Position numbers and translations under genes: made by a program. A model generated the notes under the pieces. It saw nothing but the letters and a program-made list of their open reading frames with translations, did no database searches and was not told the origin of the DNA. A stretch of 64,000 nt of DNA from Methylomonas sp. MK1 (GTDB taxonomy: Bacteria; Pseudomonadota; Gammaproteobacteria; Methylococcales; Methylomonadaceae). How positions within the stretch are numbered: position 1 is the stretch's first letter; each line of letters starts with the position of its first letter. Positions 27,105 through 34,934 of this stretch are shown here, piece after piece. The DNA lies in assembly GCF_000365425.1 (NCBI RefSeq), contig NZ_AQOV01000001.1, positions 620,001-684,000 on the forward strand, read 5' to 3'.

Positions 27105-27260
27105 GACTTCGAGCTAGTCGACGATACTCATGTGCCCGCGCAAAATAAGAGATGGGTGGTTGTTAAACCAACTGGCAGTCAGGGGGCTTGTCTTCTCTTA
27201 GCGCAAGCCTCAACGCCAGAGCAAAGAAAAGCCGTCGGCAACCAAACAGGAGGCCGCGTC
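27105..27260 (+). pseudogene. Internal fragment of a VOC (glyoxalase-fold) gene
   Basis: Reads DFELVDDTHVP, then NKRWVVVKPTGSQGACLLLA and VGNQTGGRV, a well-known segment of VOC-family proteins. The N-terminal strand is cut by the intron junction and everything after GGRV is absent. The frame runs on to a TGA at 27296 just before attC 9. It is therefore the debris of a cassette gene. Confidence 0.7.
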
Positions 27261-27297
27261 CAACCCAACGACAAAAACAGGAGTTGGCAGCCGTGAT

Positions 27298-27363
27298 CAC
27301 TAACTCTGTACTTGAGGCGACCTGCACAAAAAAACGCGCAGGTACCTCAACTCCAAGTTATGC
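27298..27363 (+). repeat. Integron attC site 9
   Basis: Left core CACTAAC (27298-27304), right core GTTATGC (27357-27363). Between them, TTGAGG-cg-ACCTGC pairs with GCAGGT-a-CCTCAA around an A-rich loop, giving a long hairpin with unpaired bases in the arms, as attC sites have. Confidence 0.75.
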
Positions 27364-28082
27364 CTCATGGAGTCGCGCACGTGGCTAGGCTATTCCATCT
27401 CACTGGTTTGGTTGCGTTGACAACTACACTCATCGCGGTCATCTACTTCGCCTGGGTCATCTACTCGGCTCGGGAGTACACTGCGAACACCGTAATTCCT
27501 CGCTATCACGCAACCCAATACCCGCTGGCGGTATCCGACCTGTCCCCACGACAAATCGAGATATTGCTCAAAGTCGAAGACCCACGCTTCTTCGAGCACA
27601 GCGGCGTTGATCTAACAACGCCAGGCGCCGGCATTACCACAATCACGCAAGCGCTGGTCAAACACCTCTATTTCGAGAAATTCCGTCCGGGCGTTGCTAA
27701 GTTGAAGCAAACTGCCATCGCCAAATTCGCGCTCGATCCTTTAATGCCGAAGAGCGATCAACTGCGACTCTTCATCAATACTGCCTATCTCGGTCCCAGC
27801 GCGCATGGTTTTGCCCAGGCGTCGGAAACGTTCTTCGCCAAGCCATTTGCGAACCTCACCGAAGACGAATACATCGCCCTTGTGGCAACGTTGATCGCTC
27901 CGGCTTCGTTCGACGTCAAGCGGTACCCAGAGCGCAACCGTGAGCGAGTCGAACGGATCAAGCGGGTCGTCAGTGGCGAGTACGTTCCTCGCGGTCTCTT
28001 CGATGTCTTCTACGGCAAGCTCGACAAGGACGTTCGGCAAAACATCCCTCCCCTGTCCTACTTCGAGTCTTACTACCAATGA
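27360..28082 (+). CDS. Monofunctional peptidoglycan transglycosylase-like protein
   Basis: 240 aa from the ATG inside the attC right core; a GTG at 27378 is possible. One N-terminal membrane helix (LVALTTTLIAVIYFAWVIY) anchors a GT51 domain. The catalytic glutamate region is VEDPRFFEHSGVDL, followed by TITQALVKHLYF, KFALDPLMPKSDQLRLFIN and AYLGPSAHGFAQASETFF. It would polymerise lipid II glycans, or interfere with that process. An MtgA-type gene is an unusual cassette cargo. Confidence 0.85.
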   Translation: MPHGVAHVARLFHLTGLVALTTTLIAVIYFAWVIYSAREYTANTVIPRYHATQYPLAVSDLSPRQIEILLKVEDPRFFEHSGVDLTTPGAGITTITQALVKHLYFEKFRPGVAKLKQTAIAKFALDPLMPKSDQLRLFINTAYLGPSAHGFAQASETFFAKPFANLTEDEYIALVATLIAPASFDVKRYPERNRERVERIKRVVSGEYVPRGLFDVFYGKLDKDVRQNIPPLSYFESYYQ

Positions 28083-28190
28083 ACCCGCCACTGAGGCAAG
28101 AACTTTCAATAGAACGGACCTTTGCGAAAAGCTGCTCGGACCGCTCATTTCCGCATTGGGCCGCACAACTTCACCCATGGAGTCTTTTCA

Positions 28191-28571
28191 ATGCCTGAAA
28201 ATGTCGCAAGTCAAATTGAGACCGCAGAGGCGCAGCTAAGGCTTGCCATGCTTACTTCTGATGTCGAATCACTTGATGCTCTGATTTCACCGAACCTCAT
28301 CTTTACCACTCATTTCGGCTCGGTGATTTCCAAACAAGATGATCTTGAGATGCACCGTTCCGGTACACTTAAATTCCAGACTATCGAACCGTCGGAACAG
28401 AAAATATTGACTATTGGCCACATAGCCTATGTCACCGTTCGTGTGCGATTGTCCGGAATCTTCGGTGGTTCGCCTTTTCACGATGACATCCGGTTTTCAC
28501 GCGTATGGCAACTGTCTCCGAACAATACTTGGCAAGTCATCGCTGGCCAGGCCACCGTCGTGCGAGCCTAG
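28191..28571 (+). CDS. NTF2-like/SnoaL (DUF4440) protein
   Basis: 126 aa from the ATG at 28191, with GGAG 8 nt upstream. AEAQLRLAMLTSDVESLDAL, ISPNLIFTTHFGSVISKQ and FSRVWQL fit the DUF4440 family of small cone-shaped enzymes or binding proteins. There is no obvious boundary between it and the transglycosylase gene, so both may share one cassette. A second NTF2-like gene lies at 55498-55896. Confidence 0.8.
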   Translation: MPENVASQIETAEAQLRLAMLTSDVESLDALISPNLIFTTHFGSVISKQDDLEMHRSGTLKFQTIEPSEQKILTIGHIAYVTVRVRLSGIFGGSPFHDDIRFSRVWQLSPNNTWQVIAGQATVVRA

Positions 28572-28647
28572 CAACGATGTGCGCCACACCCAGTATTCCG
28601 CTGAGCCGGCGCAAAAAGCCGCACGCCGGCGAATTCAAACGTTAAGC
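28569..28647 (+). repeat. Integron attC site 10
   Basis: 79 nt beginning at the NTF2-like gene stop. The left core is TAGCAAC and the right core GTTAAGC (28641-28647, GTTRRRY). The tip hairpin GCCGGCG/CGCCGGC encloses CAAAAAGCCGCA, the same centre as attC 4. Confidence 0.65.
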
Positions 28648-28741
28648 CCGACTAGAAACCACTCCAATACACAGTACATCTAGGCTCCCGTGCACTAAAG
28701 GCTACACAGAGCATGCGGCGTGACTGATTCCCCAGTACGAA

Positions 28742-28900
28742 GCCATGGTGTTCGAGGAACAACACCGTGCCGAACCTCACCTAATAACAACGACTCCGGG
28801 GCACGTGCCGGACATTGGCGCCGGTACTGGTGTGGATGCCGCTTGGTTTGCAGCGCAAGGACACAGTGTTGTTTCCGGTCTTGAAGACGTTCGATCAAAA
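28742..28900 (+). pseudogene. Methyltransferase N-terminal remnant
   Basis: Codons from about 28742 read FEEQHRAEPHLIT, then DIGAGTGVDAAWFAAQGHSV, which is SAM-binding motif I with flanks. Similarity ends after this and the frame stops at 28987 without further motifs. The surrounding 28648-29129 holds nothing else I can identify. GTTAGGC occurs at 29080-29086 but has no partner core. Confidence 0.55.
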
Positions 28901-29129
28901 AGTGAAGCGCTGTACCGTCGATTATTGCTTAGCACGCTTCCACAATTCGGGCGATTGCCATCGCTTCCGTCATCGGCAATAGTCTAGCGGCAAGTCAACG
29001 GCAGACATTCGGCGTCACCAGCTTTGCAATTACCGATGCATCGTTTGCGAAGGCCGCGAAGACGGGCGCGTCCAGTATCGTTAGGCTGATACGGGTTGCT
29101 ATTGTTCATAGCGACGGAAGCCATATCGG

Positions 29130-29432
29130 TTAAACTCCGTGTTCGGTTACCAGCGTGTAATGTTCGACAATTGGAAACGGATCATAGAAATGGTGCAGTA
29201 ATGACCGCCATTCTTCGTATTGGGTGGAGCCACGAAAACCCGTCGTATGATCTTCCAACGAAGCCCAATTCACCAACAACACGTATTGGCTGGGATTTTC
29301 GATGCAGCGTTGCAATTGATGCGAAATGTAGCCGTTCATCGTTGCAATAATGAGTGATGCCTTATGAAAGGCAGCCTCAAAGGCCAGTTCCCGACCGGCG
29401 ATGACGTTAAGCGTTGCAATTTCTAAGATCAT
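29130..29432 (-). CDS. Antibiotic biosynthesis monooxygenase-family protein
   Basis: 100 aa from MILEIATLNVIAG (ATG 29432); upstream in-frame starts overlap the GST gene. GRELAFEAAFHKASLII, RCIENPSQYVLLVNWASLEDH and FYDPFPIVEHY are typical of ABM-type quinol monooxygenases and heme-degrading relatives. It is the last gene of the long minus-strand island. Confidence 0.85.
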   Translation of the reverse strand: MILEIATLNVIAGRELAFEAAFHKASLIIATMNGYISHQLQRCIENPSQYVLLVNWASLEDHTTGFRGSTQYEEWRSLLHHFYDPFPIVEHYTLVTEHGV

Positions 29433-29458
29433 TTTTCCTCGATTTGACAAAGGCTGCA

Positions 29459-30103
29459 TCAAAACGTTTGTCGACCACAGAGTTCGTCAAACGGGGTCAT
29501 GATATGTTCGCGGTAGGGTTTACGTTCGGCTAACGCACCGTTCCATCTGCGAACATTAGGGATCTGTGGCGTGGGAATGCCCATTTCAAAATAACGATAT
29601 AGCGAAGTGGCAACCGGAATATCGCCCATCGAAAATTCATCACCCGCCAAAAAAGTCTGCTCAGCAAGATGCGCATCCAACATGGCCAAATGTTTTTGGC
29701 AGCGCTCCGAGGCATTTTGAATTTTTTGATGGTCGTGTAGCGCCTCAGGTGTTCGGTAAAAGCTCCAGAACAAATCCAGAAAATCGGGTTGCAGTGTCGC
29801 CAGCTCCCAGTCCATCCAGCGTTCCGCCAATGAGCGTTTGGCAGGTGTTTTAGCCCATAACCAATCGTGACTGTATTGGGCGCACAAATAGCGAACAATG
29901 CTGTTGGATTCCCAGATCGTGATGTTGTCGTCGACTATTACCGGAATCCGCCCGTTGGGGTTCATGCCCAGAAACTCGGGTTGGTCGAGCCCGCCGACAC
30001 TACCGCCGGCATTGATGTGTTGATAAGGTAACTCCAGCTCACCAATAGTCCATAACACCTTCTGCACGTTGTATGCGCTAGATCTTCCCCAAATTTTAAT
30101 CAT
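29459..30103 (-). CDS. Glutathione S-transferase
   Basis: 214 aa, full length. The thioredoxin-like N-terminal domain has RSSAYNVQKVLWTIGELELP with the catalytic serine region, NPNGRIPVIVDD (cis-proline), and ESNSIVRYLC (glutathione gamma-glutamyl contact). The helical C-terminal domain contains FSMGDIPVATSLYRY. A cytosolic detoxification enzyme. Confidence 0.93.
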   Translation of the reverse strand: MIKIWGRSSAYNVQKVLWTIGELELPYQHINAGGSVGGLDQPEFLGMNPNGRIPVIVDDNITIWESNSIVRYLCAQYSHDWLWAKTPAKRSLAERWMDWELATLQPDFLDLFWSFYRTPEALHDHQKIQNASERCQKHLAMLDAHLAEQTFLAGDEFSMGDIPVATSLYRYFEMGIPTPQIPNVRRWNGALAERKPYREHIMTPFDELCGRQTF

Positions 30104-30177
30104 GTCGTACCCAGTACATTGTTAATAAACCCTTGCCAGATCGGGTTTGGCGTCCAGATTTCCCGCATTGGATAACT

Positions 30178-30573
30178 CTAGTGCTCTTCGTTTTCCGCCA
30201 GATACAACCGGCGATACAGATAGATAAAAACGGATACACGCTTATTTTTGGCGCAATGTACCCAGATATTACTACCATCGAATGCCTTAAGAACGCCAAA
30301 AAATTGTTTCAGTTGATCACATTCTGGTTGTTCCCATGCCACGGGAATTTGAATATAGGCGATGCCTTGCCGGGTAATCAATTCGGCCTCGCCGGGCAGC
30401 GCGTTACTGGCTGTCGGCGGTGCCAGATTAATCACCACATCAATGCCAAAAACAGGCAGTTTGGCAATGTCGCTTTCAGGCAGCTGGCCGGAACACCACA
30501 ACCAATCGAATACCTGATGCACGTTTTCGGCATCCATGGCGGCGAGCGTCGGATTTAACGGCGTATTGGGCAT
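30178..30573 (-). CDS. Cysteine phosphatase-like protein (DSP/PTP superfamily)
   Basis: 131 aa. IDVVINLAPPTASNALPGE and the signature VHCAKNKRVSVFIYLYRRL place it in the small cysteine phosphatase group near DUF442. The P-loop spacing is Cys-x4-Arg rather than the standard Cys-x5-Arg. Substrate unknown. The start at 30573 follows the GFA gene by 13 nt. Confidence 0.75.
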   Translation of the reverse strand: MPNTPLNPTLAAMDAENVHQVFDWLWCSGQLPESDIAKLPVFGIDVVINLAPPTASNALPGEAELITRQGIAYIQIPVAWEQPECDQLKQFFGVLKAFDGSNIWVHCAKNKRVSVFIYLYRRLYLAENEEH

Positions 30574-30586
30574 GATTAGCCGTTTA

Positions 30587-30997
30587 TCAGCGTTGGCGAT
30601 CAGCCGGATGATTGACACCATCCCCGGTTGGCACTTCGCCCAGTTCAAACGGATTAACGCCTTCCAGGCAGCCGACGTTGTAGCCGTACTGGCTAGGCAC
30701 CGATCGGCGTTGGTGGTGGGTATAGATGCCGCAATTCGAACAAAAATAATGTTTGGCGCTCATCGTATTAAATTGATAAAGCTTTAAGACCTCTTGACCC
30801 TTAACGACTCTGATACCCGAAAGCGGAACCGATGCCATAATGGCCCCTTTGCGCCGGCATAGCGAGCAATCGCAGCGGCGCGGATCGACGATGCCGTCGG
30901 GAAGATCGAGTTCGAGTTCCACCGCGCCGCAATGGCAGGTGGCGCGGTGTTTGGCATTAATGATTGTGTTGCCTACTTTTTTGATCATGTCGGACAT
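30587..30997 (-). CDS. GFA-family (glutathione-dependent formaldehyde-activating) protein
   Basis: 136 aa. The zinc-binding cysteines are visible as TCHCGAVELEL, RRCDCSLCRRKG and FCSNCGIYTHH. The family is named after Gfa, which joins formaldehyde and glutathione, but most members are uncharacterised zinc proteins. A second member is at 39883-40296. Confidence 0.88.
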   Translation of the reverse strand: MSDMIKKVGNTIINAKHRATCHCGAVELELDLPDGIVDPRRCDCSLCRRKGAIMASVPLSGIRVVKGQEVLKLYQFNTMSAKHYFCSNCGIYTHHQRRSVPSQYGYNVGCLEGVNPFELGEVPTGDGVNHPADRQR

Positions 30998-31027
30998 GAG
31001 CGGTGTATCCTCTGTGTTTTTTAAACG

Positions 31028-31080
31028 TTGATTTTGTAATTCTTTCGCCGTGCATGCCGCGAAATCCTGTCGGCAGCTAT
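31028..31080 (-). pseudogene. Remnant of a tautomerase gene 3' end
   Basis: The minus strand reads GFRGMHGE followed by a degraded tail. At DNA level it shares TTGATTTTGTAATTC and the GTGCAT-CCGCG-AATCC block with the 3' end of the tautomerase at 35608-35997, with about 9 nt deleted. The surrounding gap (30998-31262) holds no intact gene. Confidence 0.55.
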
Positions 31081-31262
31081 ATTCAAGCCCAACGCGGCGG
31101 AGGCATGCGGCTCGAAGCTGGGACTGTATCCGCCATGCAATGCGATGGTTTTCGGGGACTCAATCATAGTGTGCAATCCTTCGGCTGGGGGAAATCAGGC
31201 TCGCAAGGGCCAAGCGGCGCAGACTTACACAGGGCGGCAGATAGAACCGTTTGAAGCGATTA

Positions 31263-31751
31263 TTAGCCGTTAAGTTCTTTAACATAGACGCCATATTCCA
31301 CTCCGTGAATTTCGGGAGTATGGGATACCCACCTAAACCCCATCCGTTGGTACATGGGCATGGCGACTTCCATGAGTTTACTGGTATGTAAAGCGAACAC
31401 GGATGCGCCGTCTCGCTGGGCACGGTGGATACATTCTTCGGCCAATGCACGTCCGATACCGAGACCACGAGAGTTCGGGGCGACGACGAGCATCCGCATG
31501 ATAGGCCATTCGGGCCGAAAAAAGTTCGCTTTCGGGGCGCTGGGGCCAATGTATGCAACGGCACCGACAATCTGCCCCCCCACTTCGGCAACAATAATTT
31601 CCCCAACATCGGCAAGAGCAGACATGTTGCCGATCTTTGCCTGAAACGCGAGCCAATCCAAGTACACGTCCTTAAACTGCTCGAAAGCATCAAGCGCTAG
31701 CGCATTGACCTGCATCGCGTCGCCTTGCTGAAAATCGCGCAGTATGGTCAA
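31263..31751 (-). CDS. GNAT-family acetyltransferase
   Basis: 162 aa from a TTG at 31751 (LTILRDFQQGDAMQVNAL); a longer reading from 31823 overlaps the hydrolase gene. MRMLVVAPNSRGLGIGRALAEECI is the acetyl-CoA motif, and YQRMGFRWVS closes the fold. Substrate unknown. Confidence 0.82.
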   Translation of the reverse strand: MTILRDFQQGDAMQVNALALDAFEQFKDVYLDWLAFQAKIGNMSALADVGEIIVAEVGGQIVGAVAYIGPSAPKANFFRPEWPIMRMLVVAPNSRGLGIGRALAEECIHRAQRDGASVFALHTSKLMEVAMPMYQRMGFRWVSHTPEIHGVEYGVYVKELNG

Positions 31752-31767
31752 TGGAAACTCTAAACGA

Positions 31768-32880
31768 TTAAGGTTTGAATTCACCCGCCTGCACGGCAGT
31801 TTGCGCAAGCCCGGCGTTATCATTGGTTTGGCCTTCGCCGCCTGATTTCAGACTGAAGGGTTTGGCAAATTCGCTTACGGCGCCGACAAATTCATCGGCT
31901 TGGTCCTGCATGATGAAATGTCCGCTGTTCCTGACAAGGATATGCCAAGAATTGCTGGACAGACGAGCTAGATCGTCCTGCTCGGCCTGTTGAATTCGGG
32001 CAAGCGCTTTTTCCGCTTCGACAACTTTGCCCGATCTAGCCGCTTCGCGCGCGATTAAATCCGGGTCCACCAAATTACCGGCGGTTAGCACCAATAACGG
32101 GAGATTGCCTAAGCTGTCTGGAGGCGGCGTGGCTGGATCGAGTCCTTCGCGCATCACGGCAATTTCATTGACAACCGCACGTGCGGTATCAGTGCGGTTC
32201 TGTAGCGCCGTTTTCGCGGCCAGGATTTCCGCCGGCAGCGGAGAAGGCCGGCGGTCGGCATCGGCAATCCCCAGCAGCCTTACGAGACCAATTCGCGATA
32301 ACGGCTCGGCCACTGCAATCTGCATGGCTTGTTTCCGATAATCCCATGCAGCATAAAGATACTGGTGCATGGGGCTTTGCTCGTGCGTCGAATCGACAAG
32401 AACGATACCCTGCGTATCATCGGGAAACTGGTGATAGAAAGCGCGCACGTAGATGCCGCCGCGCGAATGACCTACCAATATAAACGGCGGGGCAATGCCC
32501 GCATTGTTCAGCAATGTATGCAGGTTTTTGGCTACCTCTTCCGGCTGGATGGCAGTATCTATGGGATCGCTCCAGCCCAGTCCGGGGCGATCATAGGCGC
32601 AAACGCGCATGGTCTGTGCAAGTTTGGTCTGAACCGGATGCCAGCTCAACACATTTTCGCCAAGGCCCGCTTCGAGAACCAGCGTTGGCGTGCCTGAGCC
32701 CAGGCAGTAAAGATGGAGATTCATGCCGTTCACCGAAATCATGCGCCCAGGCGGCGGGAATGCGGCCAGGTCGGCAGCGGTTCTTTCGGTTTGGTAAACG
32801 ACTCCCGCCAAGGTGGTAAGACAGGCGATCGCCAAGCCGAAGAGCCAATAGCGCGAACGCCGCCGCCATGCGAATTTCAT
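31768..32880 (-). CDS. Membrane-anchored alpha/beta-hydrolase
   Basis: 370 aa from the ATG at 32880 (a TTG at 32922 is an alternative). An N-terminal helix (YWLFGLAIACLTTLAGVVY) anchors a serine hydrolase: oxyanion region LVLEAGLGENVLSWH, nucleophile LVGHSRGGIYVRAF, aspartate near LVDSTHEQSP, catalytic His in RNSGHFIMQD. It is a paralogue of 41779-42906. A fragment of a third relative lies at 5759-5917. Confidence 0.88.
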   Translation of the reverse strand: MKFAWRRRSRYWLFGLAIACLTTLAGVVYQTERTAADLAAFPPPGRMISVNGMNLHLYCLGSGTPTLVLEAGLGENVLSWHPVQTKLAQTMRVCAYDRPGLGWSDPIDTAIQPEEVAKNLHTLLNNAGIAPPFILVGHSRGGIYVRAFYHQFPDDTQGIVLVDSTHEQSPMHQYLYAAWDYRKQAMQIAVAEPLSRIGLVRLLGIADADRRPSPLPAEILAAKTALQNRTDTARAVVNEIAVMREGLDPATPPPDSLGNLPLLVLTAGNLVDPDLIAREAARSGKVVEAEKALARIQQAEQDDLARLSSNSWHILVRNSGHFIMQDQADEFVGAVSEFAKPFSLKSGGEGQTNDNAGLAQTAVQAGEFKP

Positions 32881-32944
32881 ATCAACGAACGGAAGATTGG
32901 ATGGTGCGGGCGTTGCGGACAATTTCCGAACTGGTTTCCGGGCT

Positions 32945-33550
32945 TCAACTTGCGTTCCTCCAACCCACGGAATAAAGCCATTTTTGATATTGCTCGTTCA
33001 GATCGGGCGGTGTCGGAATATTCTCGCGAGCACTTTGCGCGGTTAATTCGGTGGTTCTTTCCTCAATGGTATTCAAGCCGACCGCAAGCCGTCGATCGTT
33101 GACGGATTCGGGATTCTCGATTGGATAAGGTTCGAGTTGTCCGTTCTTATTCGGCTGGAATTGAGTTCCGTAAATTTGCGGCTTTCCGTCGTACATGCGA
33201 ACACGGTCTTCCAGAAACGCCACCTGCCAAGGCATCACGTCGTTGTTGGCGGCGGCTTGCTTCAGCAACGACAGGCAATGCCGCATGAATGGAGGATTGC
33301 CAATGGCATGTTGCGCGATCAACCATGCGGCCCAAGCCCCCTCCTCGCCGACAAGACGGTTTCCGGGCCAACCATATTGCTCGATGATGGCCGCCAAGCG
33401 AGCAGCATTGGCGATATGTACGGCTTCCATGCGCGGGTGATAACCATAGCGACCCAGAGAGCTATCGGCGACCAACGCCTCCCGTACCGAGAGGTCGTTT
33501 TTTGCCATTGCCACGAGTTCCTGGCTTAACGTTTCGTTTGAATGGTTCAT
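32945..33550 (-). CDS. DUF6624-type protein
   Basis: 201 aa with no signal peptide. Characteristic segments are YGWPGNRLVGEEGAWAAWLI, PFMRHCLSLLKQA and AFLEDRVRMYDGKPQIYGTQ. This matches an uncharacterised soluble family (DUF6624-like). No function can be assigned. Confidence 0.7.
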   Translation of the reverse strand: MNHSNETLSQELVAMAKNDLSVREALVADSSLGRYGYHPRMEAVHIANAARLAAIIEQYGWPGNRLVGEEGAWAAWLIAQHAIGNPPFMRHCLSLLKQAAANNDVMPWQVAFLEDRVRMYDGKPQIYGTQFQPNKNGQLEPYPIENPESVNDRRLAVGLNTIEERTTELTAQSARENIPTPPDLNEQYQKWLYSVGWRNAS

Positions 33551-33662
33551 AGGCGCTCTGTTTTGGCAATTAGTAAGAGGCGCTTCAGTTTGTGCCCACC
33601 GGCGGACTATCCGCCGCGCGGCACGTATCCGGCTGCCAATCAGCGTAAAAGATTAATCTGCT

Positions 33663-33818
33663 TTAAGCGGACGGTCGTTTGATCAAGAGCCGAATCCAAA
33701 ACCACGTCTCGAAGGTTGCTCCAACGATGAAGGCGGTGTTACCAACACCGGAATAGCCGGCCAGATAACACGCCACGGCTACCGCTAAAATCATTACGGT
33801 TATGATGTGATGCTTCAT
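33663..33818 (-). CDS. 51-residue membrane protein
   Basis: ATG at 33818 with AGGAGAG about 8 nt upstream. The product begins MKHHIITVMILAVAVACYLA, a single membrane helix, and ends with an aromatic stretch FETWFWIRLLIKR. TAA at 33663. It sits in line with the island genes (29 nt after PAP2). Similar small proteins occur in other gammaproteobacteria, but the role is unknown. Confidence 0.65.
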   Translation of the reverse strand: MKHHIITVMILAVAVACYLAGYSGVGNTAFIVGATFETWFWIRLLIKRPSA

Positions 33819-33847
33819 ATCTGCACTCTCCTATATCTACAGTACTT

Positions 33848-34433
33848 TCATCTTAGCCAGTTCATAACGGCCTTAGTGGCAAGCAAGCCGCCGGCTATTC
33901 CACATACATACCCAGCCAACACATCAGGAAAAAAGTGGGCTCCCACATTGATTCGCGACAAGCCTACCCATAGCGCCATAACAGCCAACAAAAACCGATC
34001 GCGAATTTTTAATAACGGCCAAAACATCGTCATGATCAGCATCGCAAACGCCGAATGGCCACTGGGAAAACTGTGTCTTGATTCCGGCAAAGCCAAAACG
34101 GTAACACGACCTGGGCAGCACGGCACTAGGTCTTGGCATGTCGAAACCGATCTTCAACAGCGCCACAATTCCCGCTGTCACCATATAACCGAGCATTAAA
34201 CGCATTAGCAGCTGTTTCATGCCTTGCAGCGATGGGAGCCGCTCCGTATTAACCGGAAACAGTTGCCGTAACGCGATCGCAAGGAGTATTGCACCAAGTA
34301 TCCAAGGTATATTTCTGAAGTCGCCGACCGCAGTACCGGTCAACATCAGCGCATCAATCAAAGGCCCATGCCAGCTATTAACGGCGTAAAAAATTTCCTG
34401 GTTCATGCCGAACCAATCATACAGAGCATTCAT
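33848..34433 (-). pseudogene. PAP2-family membrane phosphatase, frameshifted near 34118
   Basis: The first frame (start 34433) gives membrane helices and FDMPRPSAVLP, the KxxxxxxRP end. The remaining catalytic motifs, SFPSGHSAF and SRINVGAHFFPDVLAG, are in the next frame to 33848. Removing one C of CCC at GTGCTGCCCAGGTCG restores VLPGRVTVLALPE. Joined, it is about 195 aa and would dephosphorylate a lipid or polyprenyl phosphate. The indel may be a sequencing error. Confidence 0.85.
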
Positions 34434-34436
34434 GGT

Positions 34437-34910
34437 TTATTCGCTTAATGTTTCAATGGCCGGGATCGGCAAATGGTAAACATAAAACTGTTCGTCGCGC
34501 GTCCAACCGGTTGTTCGATAGAGTGCCTGAGCCTCGGTGTTGATTGCCGCCGTCGACAAAGTCAGGCGAACAGCGCCCAAGGCGGCCGCATATTCGACTG
34601 CCGCAGCCATGAGCCTGACTGCAATGCCTTGTCTACGAAATCCGGGATCGACGAATAGATCGTTGAGAATGTAGGCTCGAGCCAGCGAGACGGACGAAAA
34701 GCTGGGGTAAAGCTGAACAAAGCCGGTGGCTCTATTGTCTTGCTCGGCCAGGAACAATACCGATTCGCCGTGTTCGGATCGATCCCGCAAAAACGATTTC
34801 GCCGCATTCTGATCGCTGGGTTTACCGTAAAACCGGCGGTAACCGTCGAATAACGGAACGAGTGCATCCAGGTCGGACAGCGTGCCTTGACGAACGGCAA
34901 ATGGCTTCAT
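34437..34910 (-). CDS. GNAT-family acetyltransferase
   Basis: 157 aa from MKPFAVRQGTLSDLDALVPL; an ATG 15 nt upstream is possible. YILNDLFVDPGFRRQGIAVRL is the acetyl-CoA motif, and LYRTTGWTRDEQFYVY the C-terminus. It stops 3 nt before the PAP2 start. Substrate unknown. Confidence 0.88.
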   Translation of the reverse strand: MKPFAVRQGTLSDLDALVPLFDGYRRFYGKPSDQNAAKSFLRDRSEHGESVLFLAEQDNRATGFVQLYPSFSSVSLARAYILNDLFVDPGFRRQGIAVRLMAAAVEYAAALGAVRLTLSTAAINTEAQALYRTTGWTRDEQFYVYHLPIPAIETLSE

Positions 34911-34934
34911 GACGGCTTCCTTCAATGGTTGTAC

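Noticed and set aside
27048..27296. 82-codon + strand frame over the intron end
   Set aside because: A chimera of antisense intron RT and a VOC gene fragment, not a gene.
29080..29086. GTTAGGC as a further attC core
   Set aside because: No left core or stem at the right distance upstream.
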